From the NCBI GenBank assembly GCA_030737875.1, contig CM060915.1, positions 628,620,786-628,684,785 on the forward strand: a stretch of 64,000 nucleotides of DNA. The letters run 5' to 3'. Below are positions 13,116 through 23,036 of the stretch, piece after piece (positions within the stretch are counted from its first letter, which is position 1; every line of letters starts with the position of its first letter). Source of the DNA: Allium sativum. Its lineage: Eukaryota; Streptophyta; Magnoliopsida; Asparagales; Amaryllidaceae. The position numbers and the translations under genes are program-made. Below the pieces are notes generated by a model. The model saw only the letters and a program-made list of their open reading frames with translations, searched no databases and had not been told where the DNA came from.

Positions 13116-14402
13116 TGTAACGACCCGGAAAATCTGAACCAATTTAAAATATTTATTTTAAATAATTTGGTGGAAAAATGTGGCAGAAATTAAAATTTTC
13201 ATTTTTAAATAATATTAAAGCCAGTGAAAATAGTCAATTTTCAAACGATCTCTGTTTCAACGAAACCACTTTCGTTGGAACCGGAATGTCAAATTATTGC
13301 TAGGTTTCAATTTTTAGAATTTTTCGAATTAATATGTGAGCGTGGCAAAGGAAAATGTGTTTTGTCGGTTTTAGTCAAATTTAATCGACTGAAAAATAGC
13401 CATTTTTCAAACAGTCTCAGAATTCGACGAAATTAATTTTGTTAGGACCGTATCGTCATAACAAAGCCAAATATATATTTTTTTTGGATTTTTCTGAGTC
13501 CGTATGTGGCCTCGGTGAATTTATTTATGCAGACAAATTAAATTAATAAAGGATTTAATTATTAAATTTAAATAAAACAGGCCATAGACAGCCGTTTGAG
13601 CTGACGGGACATGTCCCGTTGGATCCGGAATATGGGTTATTGGTTAGAGTCACTTTCTGCTGGACTGGAAATAGAACGGTTTAAAAGTTACTGATTTATT
13701 TATAAAATACCAATTAAATATTATAAATAATAGAGGAAATTAAACCCTAAAATACTATTCACTTCTGTAGCCGTCGCCCCTTCGTTCAATGGCCATGGGA
13801 GCTCGAAACTTCTCCTCCTAATTTCTCCTTCATCCCTGCGAATTAGAACTCCACCCGAACACCACGTCGAAGGCTTTCTCTCCCTCTTCATTTCCATACC
13901 ACCTGATCAACCCCTAGCAGCCCGAGCTCGCCGCCGCCACCCCCCATCGATGCACCGTCCGTCCCCCTTTGACATCCAACAACCCAATCGGCTTCATACC
14001 CCCTGGATTGAGTGAAAGGTTGGATCAAAGTTTTGAACCAAATAGGTAATACGGCGACCACAAAACCTGAAGGAAGAAGAAAGGTGTTTGCCTAATTAAT
14101 TAATTTATTAACTAATATAAAATTGTTTTATAGCTAAATTAATCATAACTGATTCGTTTCAACTCGGAATTCGATGATTTCAGTGACGTTGTGATCGTAT
14201 TGTCAAGATCTACGACTCTGAACTGAAACGTGACCATTCTGGATTGTTTGAAATTTTGACCAAATCATGAACGACGGTGAGATTTCTAAATTTAATATAA
14301 TTAAATAATTTAATTATATTTGTTATGTGAATCATTGTATGTTATTATTTCTGATCTGCGATGTTGTGATTGTTGTATAGTTGTTAATATGTGTTGTGAT
14401 AC
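13116..14402 (+). mobile_element. Element C, 5' LTR truncated to its first 1.29 kb
   Basis: Starts TGTAACGACCCGGAAAATC and aligns closely with the first 1.3 kb of the 3' LTR (16560-17908), including TATAAATAATAG near 13730 and a GC-rich leader (about 13760-14040). Alignment stops at TGTGTTGTGAT (about 14401). The remaining roughly 3.9 kb of this LTR is missing; it is replaced by an inverted copy of the LTR's own 3' end. Confidence 0.88.
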
Positions 14403-14596
14403 TGTGATGGCCCCAAACTTCCGTAGACCGAAAGTAAGGATAATCATTTGGAATACAACATATTTACAACAACAACAGATCCCAGGTGATATCATAACAC
14501 ATAATTATTGCAGCGGAAAGATATAAGTCATAAACATCACATCAACAGAACCACAGAGTACGCAGTTTACAGGATACAACTTAGCAAAATGAAAGT
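14403..14596 (-). mobile_element. Inverted 194-bp copy of the C LTR 3' (U5) end
   Basis: TGTGATGGCCCCAAACTTCC at 14403 is the reverse complement, with small changes, of the LTR 3' end at 48814-49007 (ending GTTTGGGGTCATCACA). Homology runs to AAAATGAAAGT at 14596 and then switches to internal sequence. It contains CGCAGTTTACAGGATAC and TTGCAGCGGAAAGATATAAG, complements of the U5-side words of the 3' LTR. The junction on its right lies within GAAAGTAGGGGCAACTTCT, a word that recurs at about 14655-14671. It replaces the PBS, gag, protease, RT and the start of RNase H. Confidence 0.88.
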
Positions 14597-14630
14597 AGGG
14601 GCAACTTCTTTGAATACATCTGCGTAATCT

Positions 14631-14975
14631 TTGACAATAGGGATATCCTCAATAGAAGTAGGGGCAACTTCTATAGAAGACCAGAATGCCTTTCTGTTGG
14701 TGGCTGAGCCATGGCATGGGAAGAATTACGCCACACATGATCTTGAGCTAATGGCTATTGTGTTTGCTCTTAAAATATGGAGGCATTATCTCTTGGGTGA
14801 GAAGTTCAAAGTTTATACGGATCACAAATCCTTGAAACATCTTTTTACCCAAAGAGATTTGAATATGAGGCAGCAACGCTGGGTTGAATTTCTTGCATCA
14901 TATGACCTGGATATCCTATATACTCCGGGAAAAGCCAACGTTGTAGTCGATGTGCTTAGTAGAAAGAATGCATAA
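14631..14975 (+). pseudogene. RNase H remnant of a Ty3/gypsy pol (element C)
   Basis: In the intact polyprotein this domain degrades the RNA of RNA-DNA hybrids during reverse transcription. The frame shows [20 protein letters not shown], then [13 protein letters not shown], then a [14 protein letters not shown] end, all standard for gypsy RNase H. The catalytic Glu (HDLE) and second Asp (TDHKS) remain, but the N-terminal part with the first Asp is gone, as are RT, protease and gag, cut off at the inverted U5 junction. It ends at a TAA (14973-14975) after RKNA. The integrase segment downstream is in the same frame, so this is one pol frame broken by stops and not by frameshifts. Confidence 0.9.
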
Positions 14976-15017
14976 AGCAACAATCTCATTATCGCCAGTC
15001 TCATTATCACTCCTACT

Positions 15018-16001
15018 TTGATTGATAAAATTTCTGCTCTTCAGAAGAATGACAAATTTATTCAGAAGCTTTGTGAGCGAGTTCGTAAGGGCGAGGCCTC
15101 AAGTTTCCAGATTGACAATAATGGGACCCTTAGGTTGCAAGGGAGAATTTGTGTGCCAGACATTACAGAGCTAAAAAGAGAAGATATGGATGAGTGCCAC
15201 AAATCTAAAATCAGCGTCCATCCAGGTGTAAACAAGATGTACCATGATCTTAAGCGCACCTTTTGGTGGAAAGCGATGAAGAGAGATATTTCTATTTACG
15301 TTGCTAGATGTCCCACTTGTCAGCAAGTTAAAAGTGATCAACAAAAGCTGGCCGGTTTGTTGCAACCACTGGGAGTTCCAGGTTGGAAGTGGGAGGAAAT
15401 TTCTATGGGCTTTATAGATGGCTTGCCCCGAAGCAGAAAAGGGAATGATAGCATATGGGTGATTGTGGATCGCTTAACAAAGTCTGCCCATTTCATCCCT
15501 GTTCGGTCCAATAGAACAGCTCGTAGTTTGGCACAGCTTTATCTTAAAGAGATAGTCAGACTACATGGGGTTCCCAAAAGCATTGTCAGTGATCGGGATC
15601 CATTATTTACCAGCAAATTCTAGGAAGCTTTCCAAGAAGAGCTTGGGACCAAGTTGAATCTGAGCTCTGCCTATCACCCTCAGACAGATGGCCAGACTGA
15701 GATGGTGAATCGTGTTTTGGAAGATTTGTTGCGAGCTTGCATTCTTGATTATGGCGGTTCATGGGAGGACCACTTGCACTTGGTGGAATTCTCCTATAAT
15801 AATAGCTACCAAGCAAGCTTGAAGATGTCACCGTTTGAATTACTATATGGCAGGCCATGCAGATCTCCGGCATGTTGGGTGGAGACAGGCAATCGACTAG
15901 TCTTGGGCACCGACATGGTTCGTGAAGCATCGTATAAGGTTGACTTGATTAAGAAACGCTTGTTGACTGCTCAGAGCCGACAGAAGAGCTATGCAGACTA
16001 G
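15018..16001 (+). pseudogene. Integrase zinc-binding and catalytic core remnant (element C)
   Basis: Integrase inserts the cDNA into the chromosome. The N-terminal zinc-binding HHCC domain is visible as HKSKISVHPG with CPTCQQVK. The catalytic core follows: ISMGFIDGLP, VDRLTKSAHFIPV, LHGVPKSIVSDRDPLFTSKF, then SAYHPQTDGQTE and ELLYGRPCRSP. The family normally has Asp at the position occupied by Gly in SMGF, so the first catalytic residue is lost; the Asp of SDRD and the Glu of GQTE are kept. In-frame TAGs at 15621-15623 and 15999-16001 break it; the first stands where relatives usually have Trp. No frameshift was found. The protein cannot be active. Confidence 0.9.
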
Positions 16002-16025
16002 CGAAGAAGAAATCTAGAATTCTCT

Positions 16026-16463
16026 GTGGGTGGTCGAGTGTACTTGAAGGTTTCTCCTTTGGGAGGTGTGACTCGCTTTGGGAAGACGGGAAAGTTGGCA
16101 CCGAGATTCATTGGTCCATTCCCTATCCTCGAAAGGATTGGTACTCTCGCTTATAGAGTGCAGCTGCCTGACTGGTTGCCAGGGGTGCATGATGTATTTC
16201 ATGTATCTCAACTCCGCAAGCATGTGCATGATCCAGATCTAATTGAAGATGAACTAAATCAACAGGTCCTAGATATTGCTCCAAATCTAACAGTGAGAAA
16301 AGACCCAATAAAGATCATTGGCAAGGAAACCAAAATTTTGAGGAACAAGAGGATCAACCTAGTCAAAGTTCAGTGGAGTGGGGATCCTAGAGACTGTACT
16401 TAGGAGACAGAGGATAGCATCAAAAAGGCTTACCCCAAGTGCAGAGTGGATATCTCCGAGTAA
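16026..16463 (+). pseudogene. Integrase C-terminal and chromodomain-like tail (element C)
   Basis: Continues the same frame. GPFPILERIGTLAYRVQLP and HDVFHVSQLRKHVHDP are the conserved GPY/F-type C-terminal integrase module. LVKVQWSGDPRDCT followed, after a TAG at 16401-16403, by ETEDSIKKAYPKC matches the chromodomain-like tail of Tekay/Del chromoviruses, which in relatives steers integration to heterochromatin. The stop replaces a residue that is usually Trp in this motif. The natural end is probably the TAA at 16461-16463, about 80 bp before the PPT, which is a normal spacing. Confidence 0.85.
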
Positions 16464-16546
16464 CTCTAGAATTAAGGTACATTTATTACATTTTCCGTCT
16501 TGTTTCCTACTTTACTTTGTTTCCTTTTCGAGGACGAAAAACTCTT

Positions 16547-16559
16547 AAGTGGGGGAGAT
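16547..16559 (+). other. Polypurine tract of element C
   Basis: AAGTGGGGGAGAT abuts the 3' LTR start TGTAACGACCC. It follows CCTTTTCGAGGACGAAAA, the same context as the PPTs of the non-coding family A/B/E. Confidence 0.93.
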
Positions 16560-18522
16560 TGTAACGACCCGGAAAATCCGAACCAATTTCAAATTTTTAT
16601 TTTAAATAATTTGGTGGAAAAATGTGGCAGAAATTAAAATTTTCATTTTTAAATAATATTAAAGCCAGTGAAAATAGTCAATTTTCAAACGATCTCTGTT
16701 TTCAACGAAACCACTTTCGTTGGAACCGGAATGCCAAATTATTGCTAGGTTTCAATTTTTAGAATTTTTCGAATTAATATGTGAGCGTGGCGAAAGAAAA
16801 TGTGTTTTGTCGGTTTTAGTCAAATTTAATCGACTGAAAAATAGCCATTTTTCAAACAGTCTCAGAATTCGACGAAATTAATTTTGTTAGGACCATATCG
16901 TCATAACAAAGCCAAATATATTTTTTCTGGATTTTTCTGAGTCCGTATGTGGCCTCGGTGAATTTATTTATGCAGACAAATTAAATTAATAAAGGATTTA
17001 ATTATTATATTTAAATAAAACAGGCCATAGACAGCCGTTTGAGCTAACGGGACCTGTCCCGTTGGATCCGGAATATAGGTTATTGGCTAGGATCACTTTC
17101 GGTTGGACTGGAAATAGATCGGTTTAAAAGTTACGGATTTATTTGTAAAATAGAAAACTAATATTATAAATAATAGAGGAAATTAAACTCTAAAATACTA
17201 TTCACTTCTGTAGCCGCTGCCCCTTTGTTCAATGGCCATGGGAGCTTGAAACTTCTCCTCCTAATTTCTCCTTCATCCCTGCGAATTAGAACTCCACCCG
17301 GACACCACGTCGAAGCCCTTCTCTCCCTCTTCATTTCCATACCACCTGATCAACCCCTAGCAGCCCAAGACCCCAGGATTTCCGCCCCAAAACCCGCCGT
17401 TTCGCACCTCCGCCGGGCCTACCAGGGTGCACCGAGCTCGCCGCCACCACCCCCCATCGAAGCGCCGTCCGTCCCCCTTTGACATCCAACAACCCGATCG
17501 CCTTCATACCCCCTGGATTGAGTGAAAGGTTGGATCAAAGTTTTGAACCAAATAGGTAATACGGCGGCCACAAAATCTGAAGGAAGAAGAAAGGTGTTTG
17601 CCTAATTAATTAATTAATTAATATAAAATTGTTTTATAGCTAAATTAATCATAATTGATTCGTTTCAACTCGGAATTCAATGATTTCAGCGACGTTGTGA
17701 TCGTATTGTCAAGATCTATGACTCTGAACTGAAACGGGACCATTCTGGACTTTTTGAAATTTTGACCAAATCACGAACAACGGTGAGATTTCTAAATTTA
17801 ATATAATTAAATAATTTAATTATATTTGTTATGTGAATCATTGTATGTTATTATTTCTGATCTGCGATGTTGTGATTGTTGTGTAGTTGTTAATATGTGT
17901 TGTGATGTCATGATATAGCCATGTTAGTTTAGATCTATAAATTCTGATGTAATCTCTATAAGGTTCTCATCTTTACCATTTTTATTTTTATTTTTATTTT
18001 TATTCCTTTATATAAATGAAAAATTGAATCTTTGTTTGTTTTACAAACAAAAATGAAATTTTGAATCTTTATTTTGTTTAACAAATTAAAATGAAAAATT
18101 GAATCTTTATTCTGGTTTACAAAAGAAAGTTTAAATCCTTATTTTTGATTTATAACAGTAAATGAAAAGTTGAAACTTTATTTTGATTAACAAAATAAAA
18201 GAAAGGTAAATCTTTATCTTTGATTCACAAATAAAAAGAAAGGTTTAAATTTTTGTTTCACAAATAAAAAGAAAGGTTTAAATTTTTGTTTCACAAATAA
18301 AAAGAAAAGTTAGAATTTTTTTTACAGATAAAAAAAAGAGAAAACTTAAATCTTTAATTTTGATTTATGATTTATAATGTAAAGAAAGTTTAGATCTCCT
18401 AAATTTCAATTAGAAGATACATAAAGTTTAGATATTTTATTTTGATTTAAAAGTTAAATAAAGATGAGACCTTTATTTTGGTTCATGAGAATTACAAACC
18501 AAATCATATGTTGGGTTGTTTG

Positions 18523-18735
18523 TGTTGACATTGAAAATCACGACGTTGGATAAATTATAGAAATGGTTAGACAAAAAACCATATTATCATATGTTGACAT
18601 TGAAAATCACGACATTGGATATATTATAGAAATGGTTAGACAAAAAAAACCATATTATCATATGTTGACGTTGAAAATCACGACATTAGATAAATTACAG
18701 AAATGGTTAGACAAAAACCATTATATTTTTATTAT
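18523..18735 (+). repeat. 69-71-bp tandem repeat, 3 units (element C LTR)
   Basis: TGTTGACATTGAAAATCACG-type units begin at 18523, 18592 and 18663, each followed by AGAAATGGTTAGACAAAAA. Confidence 0.9.
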
Positions 18736-18777
18736 CATATTTTGACACCTAATTGACATGTGTGTTAGATAAGAAAA

Positions 18778-19269
18778 TATGTAAAAATAAAAGATTTACA
18801 TTTTTCTATGTAAAAATAAAAGATTCACATTTTTCTATGTAAAAATAAAAGATTTACATTTTTCTATGTAAAAATAAAAGATTCACATTTTCCTATGTAA
18901 AAATAAAAGATTCACATTTTTCTATGTAAAAATAAAAGATTCACATTTTTCTATGTAAAAATAAAAGATTTACATTTGTCTATGTAAAAATAAAAGATTT
19001 ACATTTTTCTATGTAAAAACAAAAGATTCACATTTTTCTATGTAAATAAAAGATTTACATTTTTCTATGTAAAAATAAAAGATTCACATTTTTCTATGTA
19101 AAAATAAAAGATTCACATTTTTCTATGTAAAAATTAAAGATTCACATTTTTCTATGTAAAAATCAAAGATTTACATTTTTCTATGTAAAAATCATAGATT
19201 TACATTTTTCTATGTAAAAATGAAAGATTTACATTTTTCTATGTAAAAATGAAAGGTTTACATTTCTCA
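18778..19269 (+). repeat. 29-bp minisatellite, about 17 units (element C LTR)
   Basis: Unit TATGTAAAAATAAAAGATTC followed by ACATTTTTC; period 29 bp (for example 18778 to 18807). One unit near 19040 is short, and several vary at one or two positions. Confidence 0.93.
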
Positions 19270-19380
19270 ATGTTAAGGTAAAGAATTTACATTTTTCATT
19301 GTAAAAGAAAAAGAGGTAAGAACTTACATTTTTCAATGTAAAAGAAAAAGAGATAAAATATTTACATTGTATAGAAACAT

Positions 19381-19650
19381 AAAAAGTACATTTTTATGTA
19401 TTTAAAAATGAATTAGATAAAAAGTACATTTTTATGTATTTAAAAATGAATTAGATAAAAGGTACATTTTTATGTATTTAAAAATGAATTAGATAAAAAG
19501 TACATTTTTATGAATTAGATAAAAAGTACATTTTTATGTATTTAAAAATGAATTAGATAAAAAGTACATTTTTATGTATTTAAAAATGGATAGGATAAAA
19601 AGTACATTTTTATGTATTAAAAATGAATGTGAGGAAAAAGTACATTTTTA
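19381..19650 (+). repeat. 38-bp minisatellite, about 7 units (element C LTR)
   Basis: Unit AAAAAGTACATTTTTATGTA plus TTTAAAAATGAATTAGAT; first two units begin at 19381 and 19419. It lies directly downstream of the 29-bp array, and both share ACATTTTT cores. Confidence 0.92.
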
Positions 19651-20106
19651 TGAAATAAAAACTGGAATAGAGGAAAAGAGTGAAATTAAAGCAATACTTT
19701 CATCGTCAGTTTAGGCACGATAAAAGGATAGATTTTAATAGTCGAAATCCCTTTATATTTTATATTTATAGTTATATATATATAAATATAAAATTTAACG
19801 AAACGCACGTGGTAGTTCGCGTATCGGCAATCGTAACTTTAAACGATTATACCGAAAGATCCGACCGTTGGTTTTTCCCAAAACTGGAACTGTTAGGACC
19901 TCTTTGGGAAGAGCTTTCCAACGATATTAACTTCATCAAAGTCCTAATTTTAAGATATGTGTAAATCAAAATTTGGTAAAAGCAGCGCCAGGGCCGCCCA
20001 CCGACCCGAAGCGTCATTTATTTATTTCGAGCTATTTTCAAATAAATAAAAATAGCGATAAATAGTTATAAATATATATGAAATGTTTTAAATGACGATT
20101 ATGCGA

Positions 20107-20380
20107 CAATTATTTGAAAAGACCGAGTTTAACTCATTTCAAATAATTGCACAGCGATTAAATCAAAGATGTAAGAAGACGATGGTTGAAGACCGACGAT
20201 CTTCACATCGAATGGACGACGACTACTGATGCCTTGGACTGCTTGCTCCCAGGACGGGGTTGAAGTAGTAATTGTCCGGACGTGTGTGTTGGTCGTGCAA
20301 ATAAGCGAGCGCCTTTTTGGTGTCTCTTGTTTCGTTCAGACCCAGAACAGACTTGTAAATGGATGTGTGTCTGACGTTGG
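20107..20380 (+). other. Structured RNA domain in LTR of element C (hairpins I and II, conserved block)
   Basis: Hairpin I: CAATTATTTGAAA (20107-20119) pairs perfectly with TTTCAAATAATTG (20137-20149); an inner stem GAGT/ACTC (20125-20135) closes a 3-nt loop. Hairpin II: TGAAGA/TCTTCA at 20187-20205. The conserved block is at 20327-20380 (GTTTCGTTCAGACCCAGAAC and onward). The stem sequence differs from that of A, E and F, but the pairing is kept. Confidence 0.65.
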
Positions 20381-20884
20381 AATTCATTTCATGTAATTAA
20401 ATCGACTTGTATTAATATATGTCTGTTTGGTGGTGGAGAATTTATTCTCTACTTAACACCCTGGTATATAGTAATAGTTGTCGATCACATGGCGTGAATT
20501 GTCAAGGTGGCATGCCAAGATGCAATGATCAAGGTTTTGTTGAAAAGCAGGCCTTGTGGTTGATGATCAAAGCATAGCCTGTTTAGGCATAGCTTTGTGT
20601 ATAACGTGACTTCGCGAGCCTCACACCCCGGTATGAGTCAAAAACGGGATTAGGACTGCAGGAAGTGCACACGTTTCTTTCTAGCTATGGGTAGTGTCAG
20701 TGCTTAAACTGGCTGGCATTTTACTTATGTGGATATTGGATTGAGGTACCTCGGGTTTTTATAGGCCAGAAGTGGTCATACTATAGGTCCAAAGGGGCCG
20801 AGAAACGTGTGTTCAGGAATTGCCAATCCACTACCATTAGGTAAGGACCGGCCCTGAAGATCCAAGGGTTCACTACGGGGGATC

Positions 20885-20889
20885 CTGAG
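20885..20889. repeat. TSD of element E, left copy (CTGAG)
   Basis: CTGAG precedes the E start TGTAACGACCC at 20890 and recurs at 48125-48129 after the E end. Joined without E, the C LTR reads ATCCTGAGGCATTTGCTAG, as in the A LTR at about 38711. Confidence 0.95.
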
Positions 20890-21780
20890 TGTAACGACCC
20901 GGAAATCTGAGCCAATTTAAAATTTTTATTTTCTCAATTTTAATGAATTTTGAATTTTTAAAATGAATATTTTAAATAAAAACCGACGAGAAATTTATTT
21001 TGAATAGAAATAGAACGTATATATTTATATACGTTGTCGTTAGAATATAAATAATTATTTATAATTATAAAAGGAATTGAAAATGGCGCGGTAGTTCGAT
21101 AATTCGATTTTAAAATTCAAACGAATGTACCGGGTGAAAAATAAACCGGATTTTAGTGAAACCAAAAATATTTGAATCTAATTGAGAATATCTTTCAACG
21201 AATCCGAAAAATCGAAATTTCATAGCGGGAATCAAAAGATATGTCCAGTTGAAATTTCAGAATAGTCGCTATGGAATTTTGGCCCTTAAAAATGGAAATT
21301 TTGCAAACGACCTCGGATTTTGACGAAACCACTTTTGTTGGATCGTGATGTCAAGTTATTGCTAGATTCCAATTTTCATAATTTTTCGAATCAATATGTG
21401 AGCGTGGCAAAGGAAAACGCGTTTGACCAGTTTCAGTTGATTTTAATCGACTGGAAAATGGCTATTCTTCAAACGGTCTCAGAATTTGACGAAATTAGTT
21501 TTGTTAGGACCGTATCGTCAATACAAAGCTAGAAAATATTTTTTGGGAATTTTTAGAGTTAGTGTGTGGCCCCGATAAATTGAAATACGCGTTCAAATTC
21601 AATATATAGAGTTATATTTTGATTTTGACGAAAACTGATTGAAACGGCCGAATCAGCTTACAGCACATATCCCATTGTGTTCGGAATGGGGGTAATTAGC
21701 CATGAACGACAGGCGGTGGGCCTCGTTTAGAGGTCGTGTGAAAAAGTCAACTTTTTGAAATTAAATAATATAAATTAATA

Positions 21781-22162
21781 TATAAAAACCCTTATTTATC
21801 TCCTATACCCCCCCCCCCCGGGTTATTTTCCAAATCAGAAAACGAAAAAAAAAAAAAAAAAAATTATCGATCGCCCCCCTCTGCTTTCGCCGCCGCCGCT
21901 TCTTCTTCCTCCTCCTCTCGCCGCTTCTCCTTCTCCTCCTCCACGCCATCTTCTACTCCCCCTCTTCTTAATCGATCGCTTCCCCCCTCTTTTTGCCCTA
22001 AACGCGCCGTGCCTCCTGGTGGCACGGCCCACCTCTAACCGCCCCCTTCCAGCCCTCGTCGACCCCCCCCTCTCCTCCATCGAAGAACCGCGATTTCCCC
22101 TCCTCCTCCTTGTGCCAGCAACATTCCAGCCCCCCCCCCCTCTCTTTAAAAACGCTGTAAGT
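21781..22162 (+). promoter_or_regulatory. Promoter-like head with leader and splice donor (element E LTR)
   Basis: TATAAAAACCC at 21781, a C tract, a pyrimidine-rich GC leader, then GCTGTAAGTTAT (GTAAGT at 22157-22162) at the change to AT-rich DNA. The word AAAAAGTCAACTTTTTGAAA lies about 30 bp upstream of the TATA and recurs, with changes, upstream of the leader in A and J. Promoter and donor use are inferred from position and consensus only. Confidence 0.5.
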
Positions 22163-22971
22163 TATCCCCCCCCCCTTTTTTCTTTTTATTTATTTTTATT
22201 TATCAATTTAAAAGTAATTCGATATATATATAATAGCGTGTTAGGAATAAATTTTTGAAAACTGAAAAAGATTTGATTTTTATCTACATGAACAAAAAAT
22301 AAATATGAGATCTTTATAGGTTTATCATTAGAATAAAAATTCGATTTTTATAAATATGATAGCAAGATAAAAATTTGATTTTTTATAATGAAGTAGAGGA
22401 TATAAAAAATTGATTTTTATATATACGATAGCGATGTCAAGGTATGATTTTTATTTATACAATAGCATAATAAAATATGGTTATTATTATGTAAAGTAGT
22501 ATTTTAAAAATTATATATAATAAAAATTCGATCTTTATATCATAGGAAGAATAAAAATATGATTTTTATTCATGTAGAGTAATAAAAATATAATTTTTAT
22601 TATGAAGTTAGCGTGATAAAAATAGATTTTTTACGTATATAGTAGCGGTATAAAAATGTGATTTTTTTTCCATATAGCATAGTTATAAAAATGTGATTTT
22701 TTTATACATAGCAACAATATTAAAAATGTGATTTTCACATATAAAGAAGTGATTTTTATATATGTAGTGAATACGGGCAACGAAAGTGACAAAAGGTGGG
22801 AACGACAAGATTTTCAACATATGAAGAGTCGCGGTGTTTGGATTAGCTTTGGTGAGAACTTCTCACCTTTAATTTAATTTTCTAGTTAAAATATATATTA
22901 GGATGCAAACGGTGTTTAGTGGCACCCGACACCCGTCGTCCACAGACCATGGACGGCTTGTATGCTTGTTT

Positions 22972-22976
22972 GTTTG
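22972..22976. repeat. TSD of element F, left copy (GTTTG)
   Basis: GTTTG precedes F at 22977 and follows it at 27796-27800. Confidence 0.88.
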
Positions 22977-23036
22977 TGTGAAAACCCAAAACTTCCCCGT
23001 AAAGGAAAGCGTCGGATAGTTCGAGAACAAGCCACA
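22977..23036 (-). repeat. Left terminus of F: inverted U5 end (60 bp)
   Basis: Begins TGTGAAAACCCAAAACTTCC and ends GTTCGAGAACAAGCCACA. Identical, base for base as I read it, to the complement of 27736-27795. Its last 14 bases nearly match internal leader GAGAACAAGGCACA in relatives, which is the likely switch point. Confidence 0.92.

Larger units (their letters stand above)
16560..20889 (+). mobile_element. Element C, 3' LTR, first piece (4.3 kb)
   Basis: Starts directly after the PPT and contains a promoter-like head, a GC-rich leader at about 17190-17560, AT-rich DNA with three tandem arrays, then the conserved U5-side modules. Element E interrupts it at CTGAG (20885-20889) and it resumes at 48130. 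Spliced length is about 5.2 kb. A small open frame over the leader (17225-17482) is Pro/Ser-rich and low-complexity; I do not regard it as a gene. Confidence 0.9.
20890..22976 (+). mobile_element. Element E, 5' LTR, first piece
   Basis: Starts TGTAACGACCCGGAAATCTG and follows the A LTR module by module (for example 21000-21780 against 32750-33500). Element F interrupts it after GTTTG (22972-22976); it continues at 27801. Spliced LTR length is about 6.1 kb. No coding capacity. Confidence 0.9.

Noticed and set aside
14320..14526. Overlapping open frames near 14310-14526 on both strands
   Set aside because: They straddle the junction of the truncated LTR and the inverted U5 end; no homology or motif.
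18778..19269. 29-bp array as a CRISPR-like array
   Set aside because: Units are contiguous with no spacers, in a plant LTR.
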